Source: Clostridiales bacterium
GTDB lineage: Bacteria > Bacillota > Clostridia > Oscillospirales > Oscillospiraceae
DNA: 64,000 bases
NCBI GenBank assembly: GCA_019420945.1
Contig: JAHZGF010000042.1
Location: 62,001 to 126,000 of the forward strand
Direction: 5' to 3'
The stretch's first letter is position 1. Every line of letters begins with the position of its first letter. The notes below the pieces were generated by a model. That model was not told the DNA's origin and searched no databases. It saw only the letters and a program-made list of their open reading frames with translations. This document shows positions 32,366-40,901 of the stretch, piece by piece. Position numbers and translations under genes: made by a program.

Positions 32366-33073
32366 TCAGCCGCCCAGGTATGCCTTGCGGACTGCGTCGT
32401 TGTTGAGCAGTTCGGCGCCGGTGCCGGTGGTGACGATCTTGCCGGTCTCCAGCACATAGCCCCGGTGGGCGATGGACAGAGCCATCTGAGCATTCTGCTC
32501 CACCAGCAGAATGGTGGTGCCGGAGTTGTTCAGCTCAGTGATGATGGAGAAGATCTGCTCCACCAGCAGGGGAGCCAGGCCCATGGAGGGCTCATCCAGC
32601 ATCAGCAGTTTGGGCTTGCTCATCAGGGCCCGGCCCATGGCCAGCATCTGCTGCTCGCCGCCGGACAGGGTGCCGGCTACCTGCTTATAGCGCTCCTTCA
32701 GCCGTGGGAACTGGTCATAGACCTTGGCGATGGAATCGGCAATCTCGCTGTTGGGGCGGGTGTAGGCGCCCATCTCCAGGTTCTCCTGCACCGTGAGCTG
32801 GAGGAAAATGCGGCGTCCTTCCGGGCACAGGGCCATGCCGTGGCTGACAGTCTTGTGGGCGGGGACGCCCAGCAGGGAGTGGCCCTCAAATTCAATCTTG
32901 CCGCTTCTGGGCTTCAGCAGACCGGAGACGGTGTTCAGAGTGGTGGACTTACCGGCACCGTTGGCGCCGATCAGGGTGACGATCTCTCCCTCGTTGACCT
33001 CGAAGGACACCCCTTTGATGGCGTGGATGCTGCCATAGTAGACATGCAGATCTTCCACTTTCAGCAGACTCAT
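32366..33073 (-). CDS. livF: Branched-chain amino acid ABC transporter ATP-binding protein LivF
   Basis: This is one of two ATPases of a Liv-type importer. The 235-residue protein has Walker A GANGAGKST, the Q-loop region, the signature LSGGEQQML and Walker B LLMLDEP followed by SMGLAPLLV. The last is the LivF-specific sequence (LivG has AAGMNP). GMALCPEGRRIF is another LivF hallmark. It is the last gene of the livJ-H-M-G-F operon, five bases after livG. It drives import of leucine, isoleucine and valine or related ligands. Confidence 0.95.
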   Translation of the reverse strand: MSLLKVEDLHVYYGSIHAIKGVSFEVNEGEIVTLIGANGAGKSTTLNTVSGLLKPRSGKIEFEGHSLLGVPAHKTVSHGMALCPEGRRIFLQLTVQENLEMGAYTRPNSEIADSIAKVYDQFPRLKERYKQVAGTLSGGEQQMLAMGRALMSKPKLLMLDEPSMGLAPLLVEQIFSIITELNNSGTTILLVEQNAQMALSIAHRGYVLETGKIVTTGTGAELLNNDAVRKAYLGG

Positions 33074-33078
33074 GACGC

Positions 33079-33924
33079 TCAGTCCTCCTTCTTTTTGCCC
33101 AGGTAAGCCTCAATGACCTGGGGGTCGTTCTGGATTTCGGAGGGAGTGCCCTTGGCAATGATCTTACCGAAGTTGAGCACGGCAATGCCCTCACAGATGC
33201 CCATGACCAGATTCATGTCATGCTCAATCAGCAGCACGGCGATCTGGAACATATCCCGGATTTTGCAGATGTTGTCCATCAGCTCCGCCGTCTCCGAGGG
33301 GTTCATGCCGGCGGCGGGCTCGTCCAGCAGCAGCAGTTTGGGCTCAGTGGCCAGGGCCCGGACAATCTCCAGACGACGCTGGGCGCCGTAGGGGAGGGAA
33401 CCGGCCTGGGCGTTGGCCAGATCCTGCATGTCGAAGATGCTCAGCAGTTCCAGCGCCCGCTCATGGGCCCGCTTTTCCTCCTTCCAGTACTTGGGCAGCC
33501 GGAAGACTCCGTCCCACATACTGTACCGGGTGTGGTTGTGGAGGCCGATTTTCACGTTGTCCTCCACAGACAGCTTGTCAAACAGCCGGATGTTCTGGAA
33601 GGTACGGGCGATACCGGCCTTGTTGACCTGAATGGTGTTCATGTGGGCGGTGTCCACGCCGTCCAGCAAAATGGTGCCTCGGGAGGGCTGATAGACCTTG
33701 GTGAGCAGGTTGAACACCGTGGTCTTGCCGGCGCCGTTGGGGCCGATCAGACCGGCAATCTCGGTGCGGCCAATGGCCATATTGAAATCGTCCACGGCGG
33801 TCAGACCGCCAAAGTCAATGCCCAGATGGGCTACCTCCAGGATGGGGCTTTTGTCGATGTCCCGCTCGGGAATTTTGTTGGGGCTGGGCACTTCCACCAG
33901 CTTGGTTTCAACTCTTTTACTCAT
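33079..33924 (-). CDS. livG: Branched-chain amino acid ABC transporter ATP-binding protein LivG
   Basis: This is the second ATPase of the importer, of 281 residues. Walker A is GPNGAGKTT, the signature is a degenerate LPYGAQRRLEI (LivG-typical, Tyr-Gly for Ser-Gly) and Walker B is LLLLDEPAAGMNP. It has an N-terminal extension of about 28 residues before the first strand (ILEVAHLG), longer than usual, whose role is unknown. The start ATG 33924 overlaps the end of livM by eight bases, so translation is coupled. The larger open frame upstream lies inside livM and is spurious. Confidence 0.95.
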   Translation of the reverse strand: MSKRVETKLVEVPSPNKIPERDIDKSPILEVAHLGIDFGGLTAVDDFNMAIGRTEIAGLIGPNGAGKTTVFNLLTKVYQPSRGTILLDGVDTAHMNTIQVNKAGIARTFQNIRLFDKLSVEDNVKIGLHNHTRYSMWDGVFRLPKYWKEEKRAHERALELLSIFDMQDLANAQAGSLPYGAQRRLEIVRALATEPKLLLLDEPAAGMNPSETAELMDNICKIRDMFQIAVLLIEHDMNLVMGICEGIAVLNFGKIIAKGTPSEIQNDPQVIEAYLGKKKED

Positions 33925-34984
33925 GGACGGCGCCCTCCTCTTCCGTATTGGATTTACCCCGCAGCTTGGCACCGATCCGACGCAGCAGGGCGCGGGCCTG
34001 GGGATTGTTGGTAATCAGCATGACCAGAATCAGCACGATGGCATAGATCAGCATCCGGTAGTCCTGGAACTGGCGCAGCAGCTCGGGGAGCACAGTGAGC
34101 ACTGCGGCGGCGATAATGGAGCCCCGCAGATTGCCGATGCCGCCCAGCACCACGAACACCAGGATCAGAATGGAGGTGTTGAAGTCAAACTTCTTGGGCA
34201 CGATGGAGGAGTAGTTCAGGGCGTACAGCGCGCCGGCGGCACCAGCCATGGCAGCGGAGGTGACGAAGGCCATCAGCTTGTACTTGGTCACGTTGAGGCC
34301 GCAGGCTTCAGCGGCAATGCGGTTGTCCCGGATGGCCTTGATGGCCCGGCCGGAACGGCTGTTGACCATGTTCTGGATGATAAACAGCACAATGAGCACC
34401 AGAATGATACCGCTGACAAAGGTGGAAATTTTTTGGATTCCAACCGCGCCCATAGGGCCGTTGATGATGATGGTGCCCTGACCGCCCATGCCGATGGTGG
34501 GATCGGTCATGCTGATGTGCAGACCCTTGGCGTCCACGCCCACATAGAGGCAGTTGAGAATGTTCTTGATAATTTCACCGAAGGCCAGGGTGACGATGGC
34601 CAGATAGTCGCCCCGGAGCCGGAGCACGGGGATGCCGATGAGTACACCCACGATGGCGGCCAGCAGGGCGCCAATCAAAATGGCCAGAGCCAGACGGACG
34701 GGACCGACGGTCACCACGTTTTTGAGGCTGGTGGCCACAATAACGCCGGTGAAAGCGCCCACGCTCATGAAGCCGGCGTGGCCCAGGCTGAGCTCACCGG
34801 AGATACCCACCACCAGGTTCAGGGACAGGGCCATAACCACATAGGCGCAGATGGGAATGAGCTGTCCGGTAAAGGAGCTGCTCAGATTGTCGGTGACCAG
34901 CAGAGTCTGAAATACGATAAAGAAGGCCACCACAATGGCGTAGTTGATAAAGCTGTTGCGGGCAGAGGGAGAAATCTTTTTCAT
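33917..34984 (-). CDS. livM: Branched-chain amino acid ABC transporter permease LivM
   Basis: This inner-membrane permease of 355 residues has about ten helices. The LivM family segment SLNLVVGISGELSLGHAGFMSVGAF occurs near residue 65, and the cytoplasmic ATPase-coupling EAA-like loop (AIRDNRIAAEACGLNVTKYKLMAF) near 235. ATG 34984 has GAGGTG seven bases upstream; an in-frame GTG three codons earlier overlaps it. It forms the translocation pore with LivH, and the genes are ten bases apart. Confidence 0.95.
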   Translation of the reverse strand: MKKISPSARNSFINYAIVVAFFIVFQTLLVTDNLSSSFTGQLIPICAYVVMALSLNLVVGISGELSLGHAGFMSVGAFTGVIVATSLKNVVTVGPVRLALAILIGALLAAIVGVLIGIPVLRLRGDYLAIVTLAFGEIIKNILNCLYVGVDAKGLHISMTDPTIGMGGQGTIIINGPMGAVGIQKISTFVSGIILVLIVLFIIQNMVNSRSGRAIKAIRDNRIAAEACGLNVTKYKLMAFVTSAAMAGAAGALYALNYSSIVPKKFDFNTSILILVFVVLGGIGNLRGSIIAAAVLTVLPELLRQFQDYRMLIYAIVLILVMLITNNPQARALLRRIGAKLRGKSNTEEEGAVHE

Positions 34985-34994
34985 GTCGCTCACC

Positions 34995-35867
34995 TCAAAC
35001 TTTCTCGTTGATCTTCTTGCCCAGCAGACCGGTGGGCTTGACGATCAGCACGATGATCAGCACCGCAAACACGATGGCGTCGGAGAGCTGGGTGGAGATG
35101 TAGGCCTTGCCGAAGATCTCAATGATGCCCAGCAGTACACCGCCCAGCAGAGCGCCGGGGATGGAGCCGATGCCGCCAAAGACGGCGGCGGTAAAGGCCT
35201 TGATGCCGGGCATGGAGCCGGTGGTGGGCAGCAGGGTGGGATAGGAGGAGCACAGCAGCACACCGGCGATGGCGGCCAGACCGGAGCCAATGGCAAAGGT
35301 GAGGGAGATGGTGCCGTTGACATTGATGCCCATGAGCTGGGCGGCACCCTTATCCTCGCTGACGGCCCGCATGGCCTTGCCCATTTTGGTCTTGTTGGTG
35401 AACAGGGTCAGGCCAATCATAATGATGATACAGGCCAGGATAGTCACCATGGTGGAACCGGTCAGCACGGCGTTGCCCAGCTGAATGGAGGGCAGGAAGG
35501 AAGCCATGTCCGGGAAGATTTTGGGGTTGGAGGACCAGATCAGCAGAGCTGCATTCTGCAGGAAATAGCTGACGCCGATGGCGGTGATCAGCACCGCCAG
35601 GGAGGAGGCGCTGCGCAGGGGCTTGTAGGCCAGTCGCTCAATCACAATGCCCAGGATGGTGCACACCACCACTGCCAGCAGGATGGAGGGGATGGCGGGC
35701 CAGCCCAGATAGCTGCTGGCGCAGAAGGCCATGTAGCCGCCCACCATGATGACGTCGCCGTGGGCGAAGTTCAGCATCTTGGCAATGCCGTAGACCATGG
35801 TATAACCCAGGGCAATGATGGCGTAAACGCTGCCCAGGCTGATGCCACTGATCAGATAGGTTAACAT
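34995..35867 (-). CDS. livH: Branched-chain amino acid ABC transporter permease LivH
   Basis: This inner-membrane permease of 290 residues with about eight helices shows the LivH hallmarks. SGISLGSVYAIIALGYTMVYGIAKMLNFAHGD is at the N-terminus, and MRAVSEDKGAAQLMGINVNGTI is the ATPase-coupling loop. The C-terminal helices end in LIVKPTGLLGKK. ATG 35867 has GAGGTG eight bases upstream. A 205-base gap with two hairpins separates it from the upstream binding-protein gene. Confidence 0.95.
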   Translation of the reverse strand: MLTYLISGISLGSVYAIIALGYTMVYGIAKMLNFAHGDVIMVGGYMAFCASSYLGWPAIPSILLAVVVCTILGIVIERLAYKPLRSASSLAVLITAIGVSYFLQNAALLIWSSNPKIFPDMASFLPSIQLGNAVLTGSTMVTILACIIIMIGLTLFTNKTKMGKAMRAVSEDKGAAQLMGINVNGTISLTFAIGSGLAAIAGVLLCSSYPTLLPTTGSMPGIKAFTAAVFGGIGSIPGALLGGVLLGIIEIFGKAYISTQLSDAIVFAVLIIVLIVKPTGLLGKKINEKV

Positions 35868-35923
35868 AAGGTAACACCTCGTTCTCTCTAATAAAGGTAC
35901 GATACGGACGCGGGAAAACGGCG

Positions 35924-36040
35924 GCCGATCATCAGACCGGCTGATAAAGACAGCTGGGCTGATGATCGGCAGCCGGCGAGAGCAGGCCGCCAGGCCGGTG
36001 GTATTGGTAGGAGAGGGGGCGCCGGATGGCGCCCCCTCTC
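35924..36040 (-). repeat. Two hairpins between livJ and livH
   Basis: GAGAGGGGGCGCC / GGCGCCCCCTCTC (36011-36023, 36028-36040) is a perfect 13-bp stem. GCCGATCATCAG / CTGATGATCGGC (35924-35935, 35959-35970) is a second one. Neither has a T run on the minus strand, so they fit mRNA stabilisers or partial attenuators that raise binding-protein yield over the permeases. Confidence 0.7.
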
Positions 36041-36072
36041 TGAGGGTCGCAATAAATGTTCAGTTGATTGGA

Positions 36073-37311
36073 TTACTCAGCCACAACATAAGCGCCGTCC
36101 TGGATCACATAGACCTTGGGGTCCTTGTTGACCTCACCGGAGGTGGTCCAGGTCATGCCGGCACCGGTCAGACCGTCATGGGAGAAGTTGGCGTCGGTAA
36201 AGACGCTGATCAGGATCTCGCACATGTCCTCATAGCCCATATCGGTGACATCCAGACCACCGTTGTTCTCGGCGTAGTAGGTCAGAGCCTCATAGATGGC
36301 ATAGACACAGTCATAGCCGTCGGCGGCAAACTGGATGGGGGTGTCGTTGAACTGGCTCTCGTATTCGGAGACAAACTGAACAGTGGCGTCATCGGTGTCA
36401 GAGGCGGAGAAGGGGGTCATCAGCATCATGCCCTCGGCCAGGGAGACGTCGAAGCCCTCCATGCCCAGGATGCCGTCCATGCCGTCGCAGCCGAAGAAGC
36501 TGGGAGCATAGCCCATGCTCTTGGCCTGCTGCAGGATCAGAGAGGCGGGGGTGTAGTAGATGGGCAGGAAGATGAAGTCGGCGCCGGCCTTCTGAGCCTC
36601 AGAGAGCTGGACGGAGAAGTCGGTGGCGGTGTCATCGGTAAAGGTGGTGGTGCTGACGATGTTCAGACCCAGCTCATCGGCCTTGGCCTGGAAAGCGTTG
36701 TAGATGCCGGTGGAGTAGGGATCGGAGTTATTATAGATGATAGCGATCTTCTCAGACAGCTTGTTGTCGGCGATGTACTGAGCGGCGGTAGCGCCCTGAC
36801 CGGGATCGGTAAAGCAGATCTGGAACATATTGTCCTTACCGTTGGTGACGTCGGTAGAGGAAGCAGAGGGGGTCAGCATGAACATGCGGTCGTTGTAAGC
36901 CTCAGCGGAGACAGCCACACAGGGAGCAGTGGTAACGCAGCCGACAATGGCCTGAGCGTCCCAGTCCTTCAGCTGGTTGTAAGCGTTAACGCTCTTCTCG
37001 GGGTCACCCTCATCGTCCTGGCTGTTGAACTCGATCTGGAAGTCGGAACTCAGAGCGTTGATTTCCTCCACTGCGATGGAGTCGCCGTTGGCAGCGGCGT
37101 TGCCGTACAGAGCGTTGCCGCCGGTCAGAGGGCCGATGGCGCCCAGCTTCAGGGTGCCGGTCAAGGCGCCGGAGCCGTCAGAAGACCCGTTGCTGGAAGA
37201 GGGGGTGGAAGCGTTAGAGCTGCTGTTGCCGGATTCACCGTTGCTGCCACAGGCGGTCAGCAGAGCGAAGCACATGGCCAGAGACAGCAGCAGGGCCATG
37301 ATCTTTTTCAT
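36073..37311 (-). CDS. livJ: Branched-chain amino acid ABC transporter substrate-binding lipoprotein
   Basis: This type I periplasmic-binding-fold lipoprotein captures amino acids outside the membrane for LivHMGF. The 412-residue product starts with a signal peptide (MKKIMALLLSLAMCFALL) and lipobox LTAC (C21), then a Ser/Asn/Gly-rich linker. The ligand-binding domain contains LKLGAIGPLTGGNALYGNAAANG and VGCVTTAPCVAVSAEAYND. ATG 37311 is favoured because it lies nine bases after AAGGAGG; ATG 37317 is closer than ideal. Transcription starts about 130 bases upstream and must pass a terminator in the leader. Ligand specificity within the family is not readable. Confidence 0.94.
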   Translation of the reverse strand: MKKIMALLLSLAMCFALLTACGSNGESGNSSSNASTPSSSNGSSDGSGALTGTLKLGAIGPLTGGNALYGNAAANGDSIAVEEINALSSDFQIEFNSQDDEGDPEKSVNAYNQLKDWDAQAIVGCVTTAPCVAVSAEAYNDRMFMLTPSASSTDVTNGKDNMFQICFTDPGQGATAAQYIADNKLSEKIAIIYNNSDPYSTGIYNAFQAKADELGLNIVSTTTFTDDTATDFSVQLSEAQKAGADFIFLPIYYTPASLILQQAKSMGYAPSFFGCDGMDGILGMEGFDVSLAEGMMLMTPFSASDTDDATVQFVSEYESQFNDTPIQFAADGYDCVYAIYEALTYYAENNGGLDVTDMGYEDMCEILISVFTDANFSHDGLTGAGMTWTTSGEVNKDPKVYVIQDGAYVVAE

Positions 37312-37364
37312 TTTCATTTTCCTCCTTATCAAGTGACCATTTGGCCGGGGCCAAAGTGGCTTTT

Positions 37365-37411
37365 AAAGAAAAAATGAGACCAGCCTTACCAGGCGTTTGT
37401 GCTGGGTCTCA
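37365..37411 (-). terminator. Terminator within the livJ leader (putative attenuator)
   Basis: On the minus strand TGAGACCCAGC (37401-37411) pairs with GCTGGTCTCA (37375-37384), followed by TTTTTTCTTT. It lies between the livJ promoter and its ribosome binding site. CAGGC upstream could instead pair with GCCTG in the loop, giving an alternative fold. No T-box motif is present. Confidence 0.75.
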
Positions 37412-37445
37412 TTGCCGGTGCCTGTTTGGGCTACCGATGTTGACA

Positions 37446-37474
37446 ATTATATGGGATAACATGAATAATGTCAA
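37446..37474 (-). promoter_or_regulatory. Promoter of the liv operon
   Basis: On the minus strand TTGACA (37469-37474) and a perfect TATAAT (37446-37451) are spaced 17 bp apart. The promoter is enclosed in an imperfect inverted repeat, GTTGACAATTAT / ATAATGTCAAC (37439-37475). Confidence 0.9.
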
Positions 37475-37730
37475 CTGTTGTTTTGGATAAAATAAAGGGC
37501 GTTTTGCAGGATGAGACCGTCAATTAGTCAAGTTGTCCTGCACATAGCATAAAAATAGGGGAAAATAACCGGGAAAAAGGGCGAGGATACACCTGCGGAT
37601 GCAATCTGGAGGGGTGGCAAATTCTGTTTGATTTCTATGTAAATATGCAATAAATTGTCAACTTGATAGATTTAAAGCGAAATAGATTATTGTGATTTAA
37701 TAAGAAAAGGGCGCAAAGAATGCACATAAA
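37475..37730. other. AT-rich non-coding region with repeated GTCAA motifs
   Basis: No gene is visible in this AT-rich stretch between the liv promoter and the terminator of the next operon. TCAAGTTG (about 37528-37535) and CAACTTGA (about 37653-37660) are inverse copies, and GTCAA also occurs near 37470 and 37519. It could be a regulator-binding region or simply spacer. Confidence 0.4.
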
Positions 37731-37734
37731 ATAA

Positions 37735-37762
37735 GGGCGCGCTGCCGGCTGGCAGCGCGCCC
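37735..37762 (-). terminator. Terminator of the TrpXYZ-type operon
   Basis: GGGCGCGCTGCC / GGCAGCGCGCCC form a perfect 12-bp stem with a four-base loop. The minus-strand tail is TTATTTTATG. Confidence 0.85.
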
Positions 37763-37785
37763 AAAAGCGGATTATAAAAGGAATA

Positions 37786-38601
37786 TTATGCTTCGTTGGC
37801 AGTGGAGAGCAGGATACGGTCGTTATCCAGGGCTTTTCCGGCTCCGACGCTGAATTTCTCCAGCAGGTCTTCCACCGTCATGCCGCTGCGCTCCTCCCCT
37901 TGGATGTCCAGGACGATGCGTCCCGCGTCCATCATCAGGGTGCGGTTGCCCAGTTCCAGGGCCTGATGCATGTTGTGAGTGACCATCAGGCAGGTGATGT
38001 GCTGCTCGGCAATCACCTTGCGGGTGAGGGACAGCACCTTTTCTGCAGTGCCCGGGTCCAGGGCGGCGGTGTGTTCATCCAGCAACAGCAGTTTTGGGGG
38101 GACCATGGTGGCCATCAGCAGGGTCAGAGCCTGCCGCTGACCGCCGGAGAGAAGCCCCACCGGCTGCTTCATCCGATCTTCCAGTCCCATATCCAGCATG
38201 GCCAGTTTGTCCCGGAACAGCAGCTTTTCCGCCTTGGAGACCCGGCTCAGAAAAGCATTCTTGTGCCGGGCAGTTCGGAGGTAGGCCACCGCCAGGTTTT
38301 CCTCAATGGTCATGTTGGGAGCGGTACCCCGCATGGGGTCCTGGAACAGGTGGCCGATGTATCGGGCCCGCCGGTGCTCCGGCAGGAAGGTGACATCCTC
38401 GCCATCCAGTTCCACCTTGCCTTCATCCACAAAGAAACCGCCGCAGATGGCGTTGAACAGGGTGGACTTGCCGGCGCCATTGGAGCCGATGATGGTGATG
38501 AAGTCCCCGGCATTGACCTGTAGGCTCAGATGGTCCAGGGCAGTTTTTTCGTTGGCAGTGCCGGGATTGAAGGTCTTACTGATATCAGTCAAAGTCAGCA
38601 T
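37786..38601 (-). CDS. ABC transporter ATP-binding protein (TrpZ-like)
   Basis: The ATPase of a three-gene importer has 271 residues, with Walker A GSNGAGKST, the Q-loop in LFQDPMRGTAPNMTIEENL, the signature LSGGQRQAL and Walker B LLLLDEHTAALDP. The Walker B Glu is followed by His where LivF/G have Pro, as is usual for this subfamily. It overlaps the permease stop by seven bases, so translation is coupled. With its partners it resembles the TrpXYZ/uncharacterised PBP1 systems. The leader T-box suggests the substrate is tryptophan or a precursor. Confidence 0.9.
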   Translation of the reverse strand: MLTLTDISKTFNPGTANEKTALDHLSLQVNAGDFITIIGSNGAGKSTLFNAICGGFFVDEGKVELDGEDVTFLPEHRRARYIGHLFQDPMRGTAPNMTIEENLAVAYLRTARHKNAFLSRVSKAEKLLFRDKLAMLDMGLEDRMKQPVGLLSGGQRQALTLLMATMVPPKLLLLDEHTAALDPGTAEKVLSLTRKVIAEQHITCLMVTHNMHQALELGNRTLMMDAGRIVLDIQGEERSGMTVEDLLEKFSVGAGKALDNDRILLSTANEA

Positions 38602-39680
38602 TTCACGGCACCACCTTTCTTTTTCATACGCAGCGCGGCCCAGATCGCAGCCACACAGGCCAAAGCAGCCAGCAGAAGCAGCAGAGCCCGGGCCTCAGGC
38701 AGCGCCAGGGAGACGGCGGCCAGAGCCACCATCAGAACCACAAAGACCACCAGCAGGATCCGGTTCAAATCCTTGCCTCGGCTGGCAAATTTCCGCTGCT
38801 GGAAGTCCAGCAGTTTCATCAGAGTGGGGTAGGAGATGGCTACAGCCACAATGATGGCGCTGACCAGCTTCAGGGCGGAGGCTGGCAGATTGAACCGCAG
38901 TGCGATGGCCACGATGACCCGGTAGAGGCAGGAGCCGATGACTACACCCAGGGCCCGCCAGGGGATGGTCTTGCGGCCAAACAGGGTCTCGCCAATGATC
39001 AGGCTGGCCAGGGCGATGGTGACCATACCGGTGCCCATGTTGATGTCGCAGGATTTGTTGTATTCGCCGATGAGGCATCCAGCCAGGGCGGTAATGGCGT
39101 TGGACAGGCACAGGCCGATGGTGATCATCAGGGCGGGGTTGATGGAAGAGGACTTGACCATGTCCGGGTTGTTGCCGGTGGCCCGGATGGACAGGCCCAG
39201 CCGGGTATTCAGGAACAGCAGCAGCAGAACCACCACCACAGCTACAAAGAGCAGTGCCACCAATAGCTTTCGCATATCGTAGAGGGGGGTGCCCTCCAGG
39301 AGATCCTGCAAAGCGGTAAATATCGTATCACTGTCATTGAGGCTAAGGGTGGACTTGCCCATGATGACAATATTGATGGTGTACAGTCCTGTGTTGACGA
39401 TGATGCCCGCCAACAGGCTTTCCACCCCCAGCTTGGTCTGCAGCAGGGCGGTAATAAAGCCGGACAAAATGCCGGCCCCCATGGCGGCAGGTATGGCCAG
39501 GATCGGATGACCATTGATGGCCACCACGGCGCCGACGGCACAGCCCAGGGTAAAGCAGCCGTCAGTAGACAGGTCGCAGACTCCCAGCATGGAGTAGCTC
39601 AAAAACAGGGCCAGCGCCACCAGCCCATAGATCAGGCCCAGTTCCAGGGCGTTTTGCACCAGTGCCCAGGTAATAAACAA
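38595..39680 (-). CDS. ABC transporter permease (TrpY-like)
   Basis: The single permease of the importer has about 361 residues and eight to nine helices. The N-terminal ALELGLIYGLVALALFLSYSMLGVCDLSTDG is the marker of the branched-chain-permease-like group associated with ABC_sub_bind proteins. The segment RATGNNPDMVKSSSINPALM is the ATPase-coupling loop. An ATG at 39698 lies on the ribosome binding site GAGGAGGGG itself, so TTG 39680, seven bases after it, is the likelier start. Being the only permease, it would act as a homodimer. Confidence 0.9.
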   Translation of the reverse strand: MFITWALVQNALELGLIYGLVALALFLSYSMLGVCDLSTDGCFTLGCAVGAVVAINGHPILAIPAAMGAGILSGFITALLQTKLGVESLLAGIIVNTGLYTINIVIMGKSTLSLNDSDTIFTALQDLLEGTPLYDMRKLLVALLFVAVVVVLLLLFLNTRLGLSIRATGNNPDMVKSSSINPALMITIGLCLSNAITALAGCLIGEYNKSCDINMGTGMVTIALASLIIGETLFGRKTIPWRALGVVIGSCLYRVIVAIALRFNLPASALKLVSAIIVAVAISYPTLMKLLDFQQRKFASRGKDLNRILLVVFVVLMVALAAVSLALPEARALLLLLAALACVAAIWAALRMKKKGGAVKC

Positions 39681-39731
39681 AGCCGATCCCCTCCTCATTA
39701 AATAATATATCTATCATGTTTGCGGCGCCGA

Positions 39732-39758
39732 CCGGACGGCAGCGTTCCTGCCGTCCGG
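39732..39758 (-). repeat. Hairpin between the binding-protein and permease genes
   Basis: CCGGACGGCAG / CTGCCGTCCGG form a perfect 11-bp stem around CGTTC with no T run. Its position after the substrate-binding gene parallels the livJ-livH hairpins. Confidence 0.7.
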
Positions 39759-39790
39759 CCGTGGGTCGCTATGGAATCCAGTGCTGTGAC

Positions 39791-40858
39791 TTATTCGAAG
39801 CTTTCGGCGGTGGTGATTTCCACCACCTGGGTAGCATAGGGAGCGAAGGCCTCCTTGATGGCATCCAGATCCAGCCCCAGGGCCTCACAGGTGTCGGTGT
39901 TCACAGTGGCGATGCCGTTGTCAAAGGTCTGGATGGGGGTGGTAGAGGGATCAGCCCCGTTGACCAGAATGTCAGCCACCATGTCGGCGGTGGCAATGCC
40001 CAGATTGGCATAGTCCACGCCGTAGCCCAGGAAGGCGCCGTTCAGGGCAAAGGAGTCAGCGCCGCAGTAGTGGGGAATACCAGCGTCAATGAAGAGCTCA
40101 TAGATGGACAGTTCCGCATCCATGATGGTGTTGTCGGTGGGGGTGAACACTGCATCCACGCCCTCGGAGATCAGAGCCTGAGCGGCCAGCTGCACATCAC
40201 CGGTGGTGGAGCCGGTCTTTTCCACATACTTGATGCCCTTCTCATCCAGGTAGGCCTTGGCGTCCGCAATGGCCTGGGTGGAGGAGTCCTGAGCGGTGTC
40301 ATAGAGCAGACCCACATAGTCGCAGTCCGGGTCGGCGGCCAGGATCAGATTCATGATGGACTCGGTGTTCAGAGCGTCGGAGGTGCCAGTCACCTTACCG
40401 CCGGGGGCGTCCATGCTGTCCACCAGGCCGGAGATCACCGGATCGGTGACGGCGGAGAACACCAGCGGAATGTCGGTGTCCTCCAGAGCGCTCATCATAA
40501 CAGAGGCGCTGGGGGTGGCCACGGCCACCACGATATCCACATCGTCGGCGATCATGTTGGCGCCGATCTGGCCCAGCACGGTCTGGTCGGCCTGGGCGTT
40601 GTCGTAGTAGTCGGCGTATTCAAAGGTGACGCCCAGTTCTTCTCCCTTGGCGTCCAACTCGGCCTGGAGATTCTCCACGATCTGGTTGAGGGAGGCATGG
40701 TCCATCCAGTTGACGATGCCCACCTTGTAGACGGTGCCGTTGCCGGAAGCGCCAGAATCAGAGTTGGAAGAGCCGGCGCTATTGCCGCCGGAGCTTCCGC
40801 AGGCGGCCAGAGCCAGTACCATGGCCAGAGCCATCAGCAGAGCAAGCAGTTTTTTCAT
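39791..40858 (-). CDS. ABC transporter substrate-binding lipoprotein (TrpX-like)
   Basis: This 355-residue lipoprotein of the ABC_sub_bind (PF04392) family has a signal peptide and lipobox LAAC (C20), then a Gly/Ser linker. The type I binding fold begins YKVGIVNWMDHASLNQIVENL and ends with the family's FAPYATQVVEI tail. SVMMSALEDTDIPLVFSAVTDP and LIFINGAD-like segments are typical. ATG 40858 has AAGGAGG eight bases upstream; the longer frame runs into the T-box. Its expression is governed by a T-box that appears specific for tRNA-Trp, so tryptophan (or indole-type precursor) import is the best guess. Confidence 0.9.
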   Translation of the reverse strand: MKKLLALLMALAMVLALAACGSSGGNSAGSSNSDSGASGNGTVYKVGIVNWMDHASLNQIVENLQAELDAKGEELGVTFEYADYYDNAQADQTVLGQIGANMIADDVDIVVAVATPSASVMMSALEDTDIPLVFSAVTDPVISGLVDSMDAPGGKVTGTSDALNTESIMNLILAADPDCDYVGLLYDTAQDSSTQAIADAKAYLDEKGIKYVEKTGSTTGDVQLAAQALISEGVDAVFTPTDNTIMDAELSIYELFIDAGIPHYCGADSFALNGAFLGYGVDYANLGIATADMVADILVNGADPSTTPIQTFDNGIATVNTDTCEALGLDLDAIKEAFAPYATQVVEITTAESFE

Positions 40859-40901
40859 ATTTGTTTCCTCCTTATCAGTCAGGCGGCCGGTCAAAGGCAA
40901 A

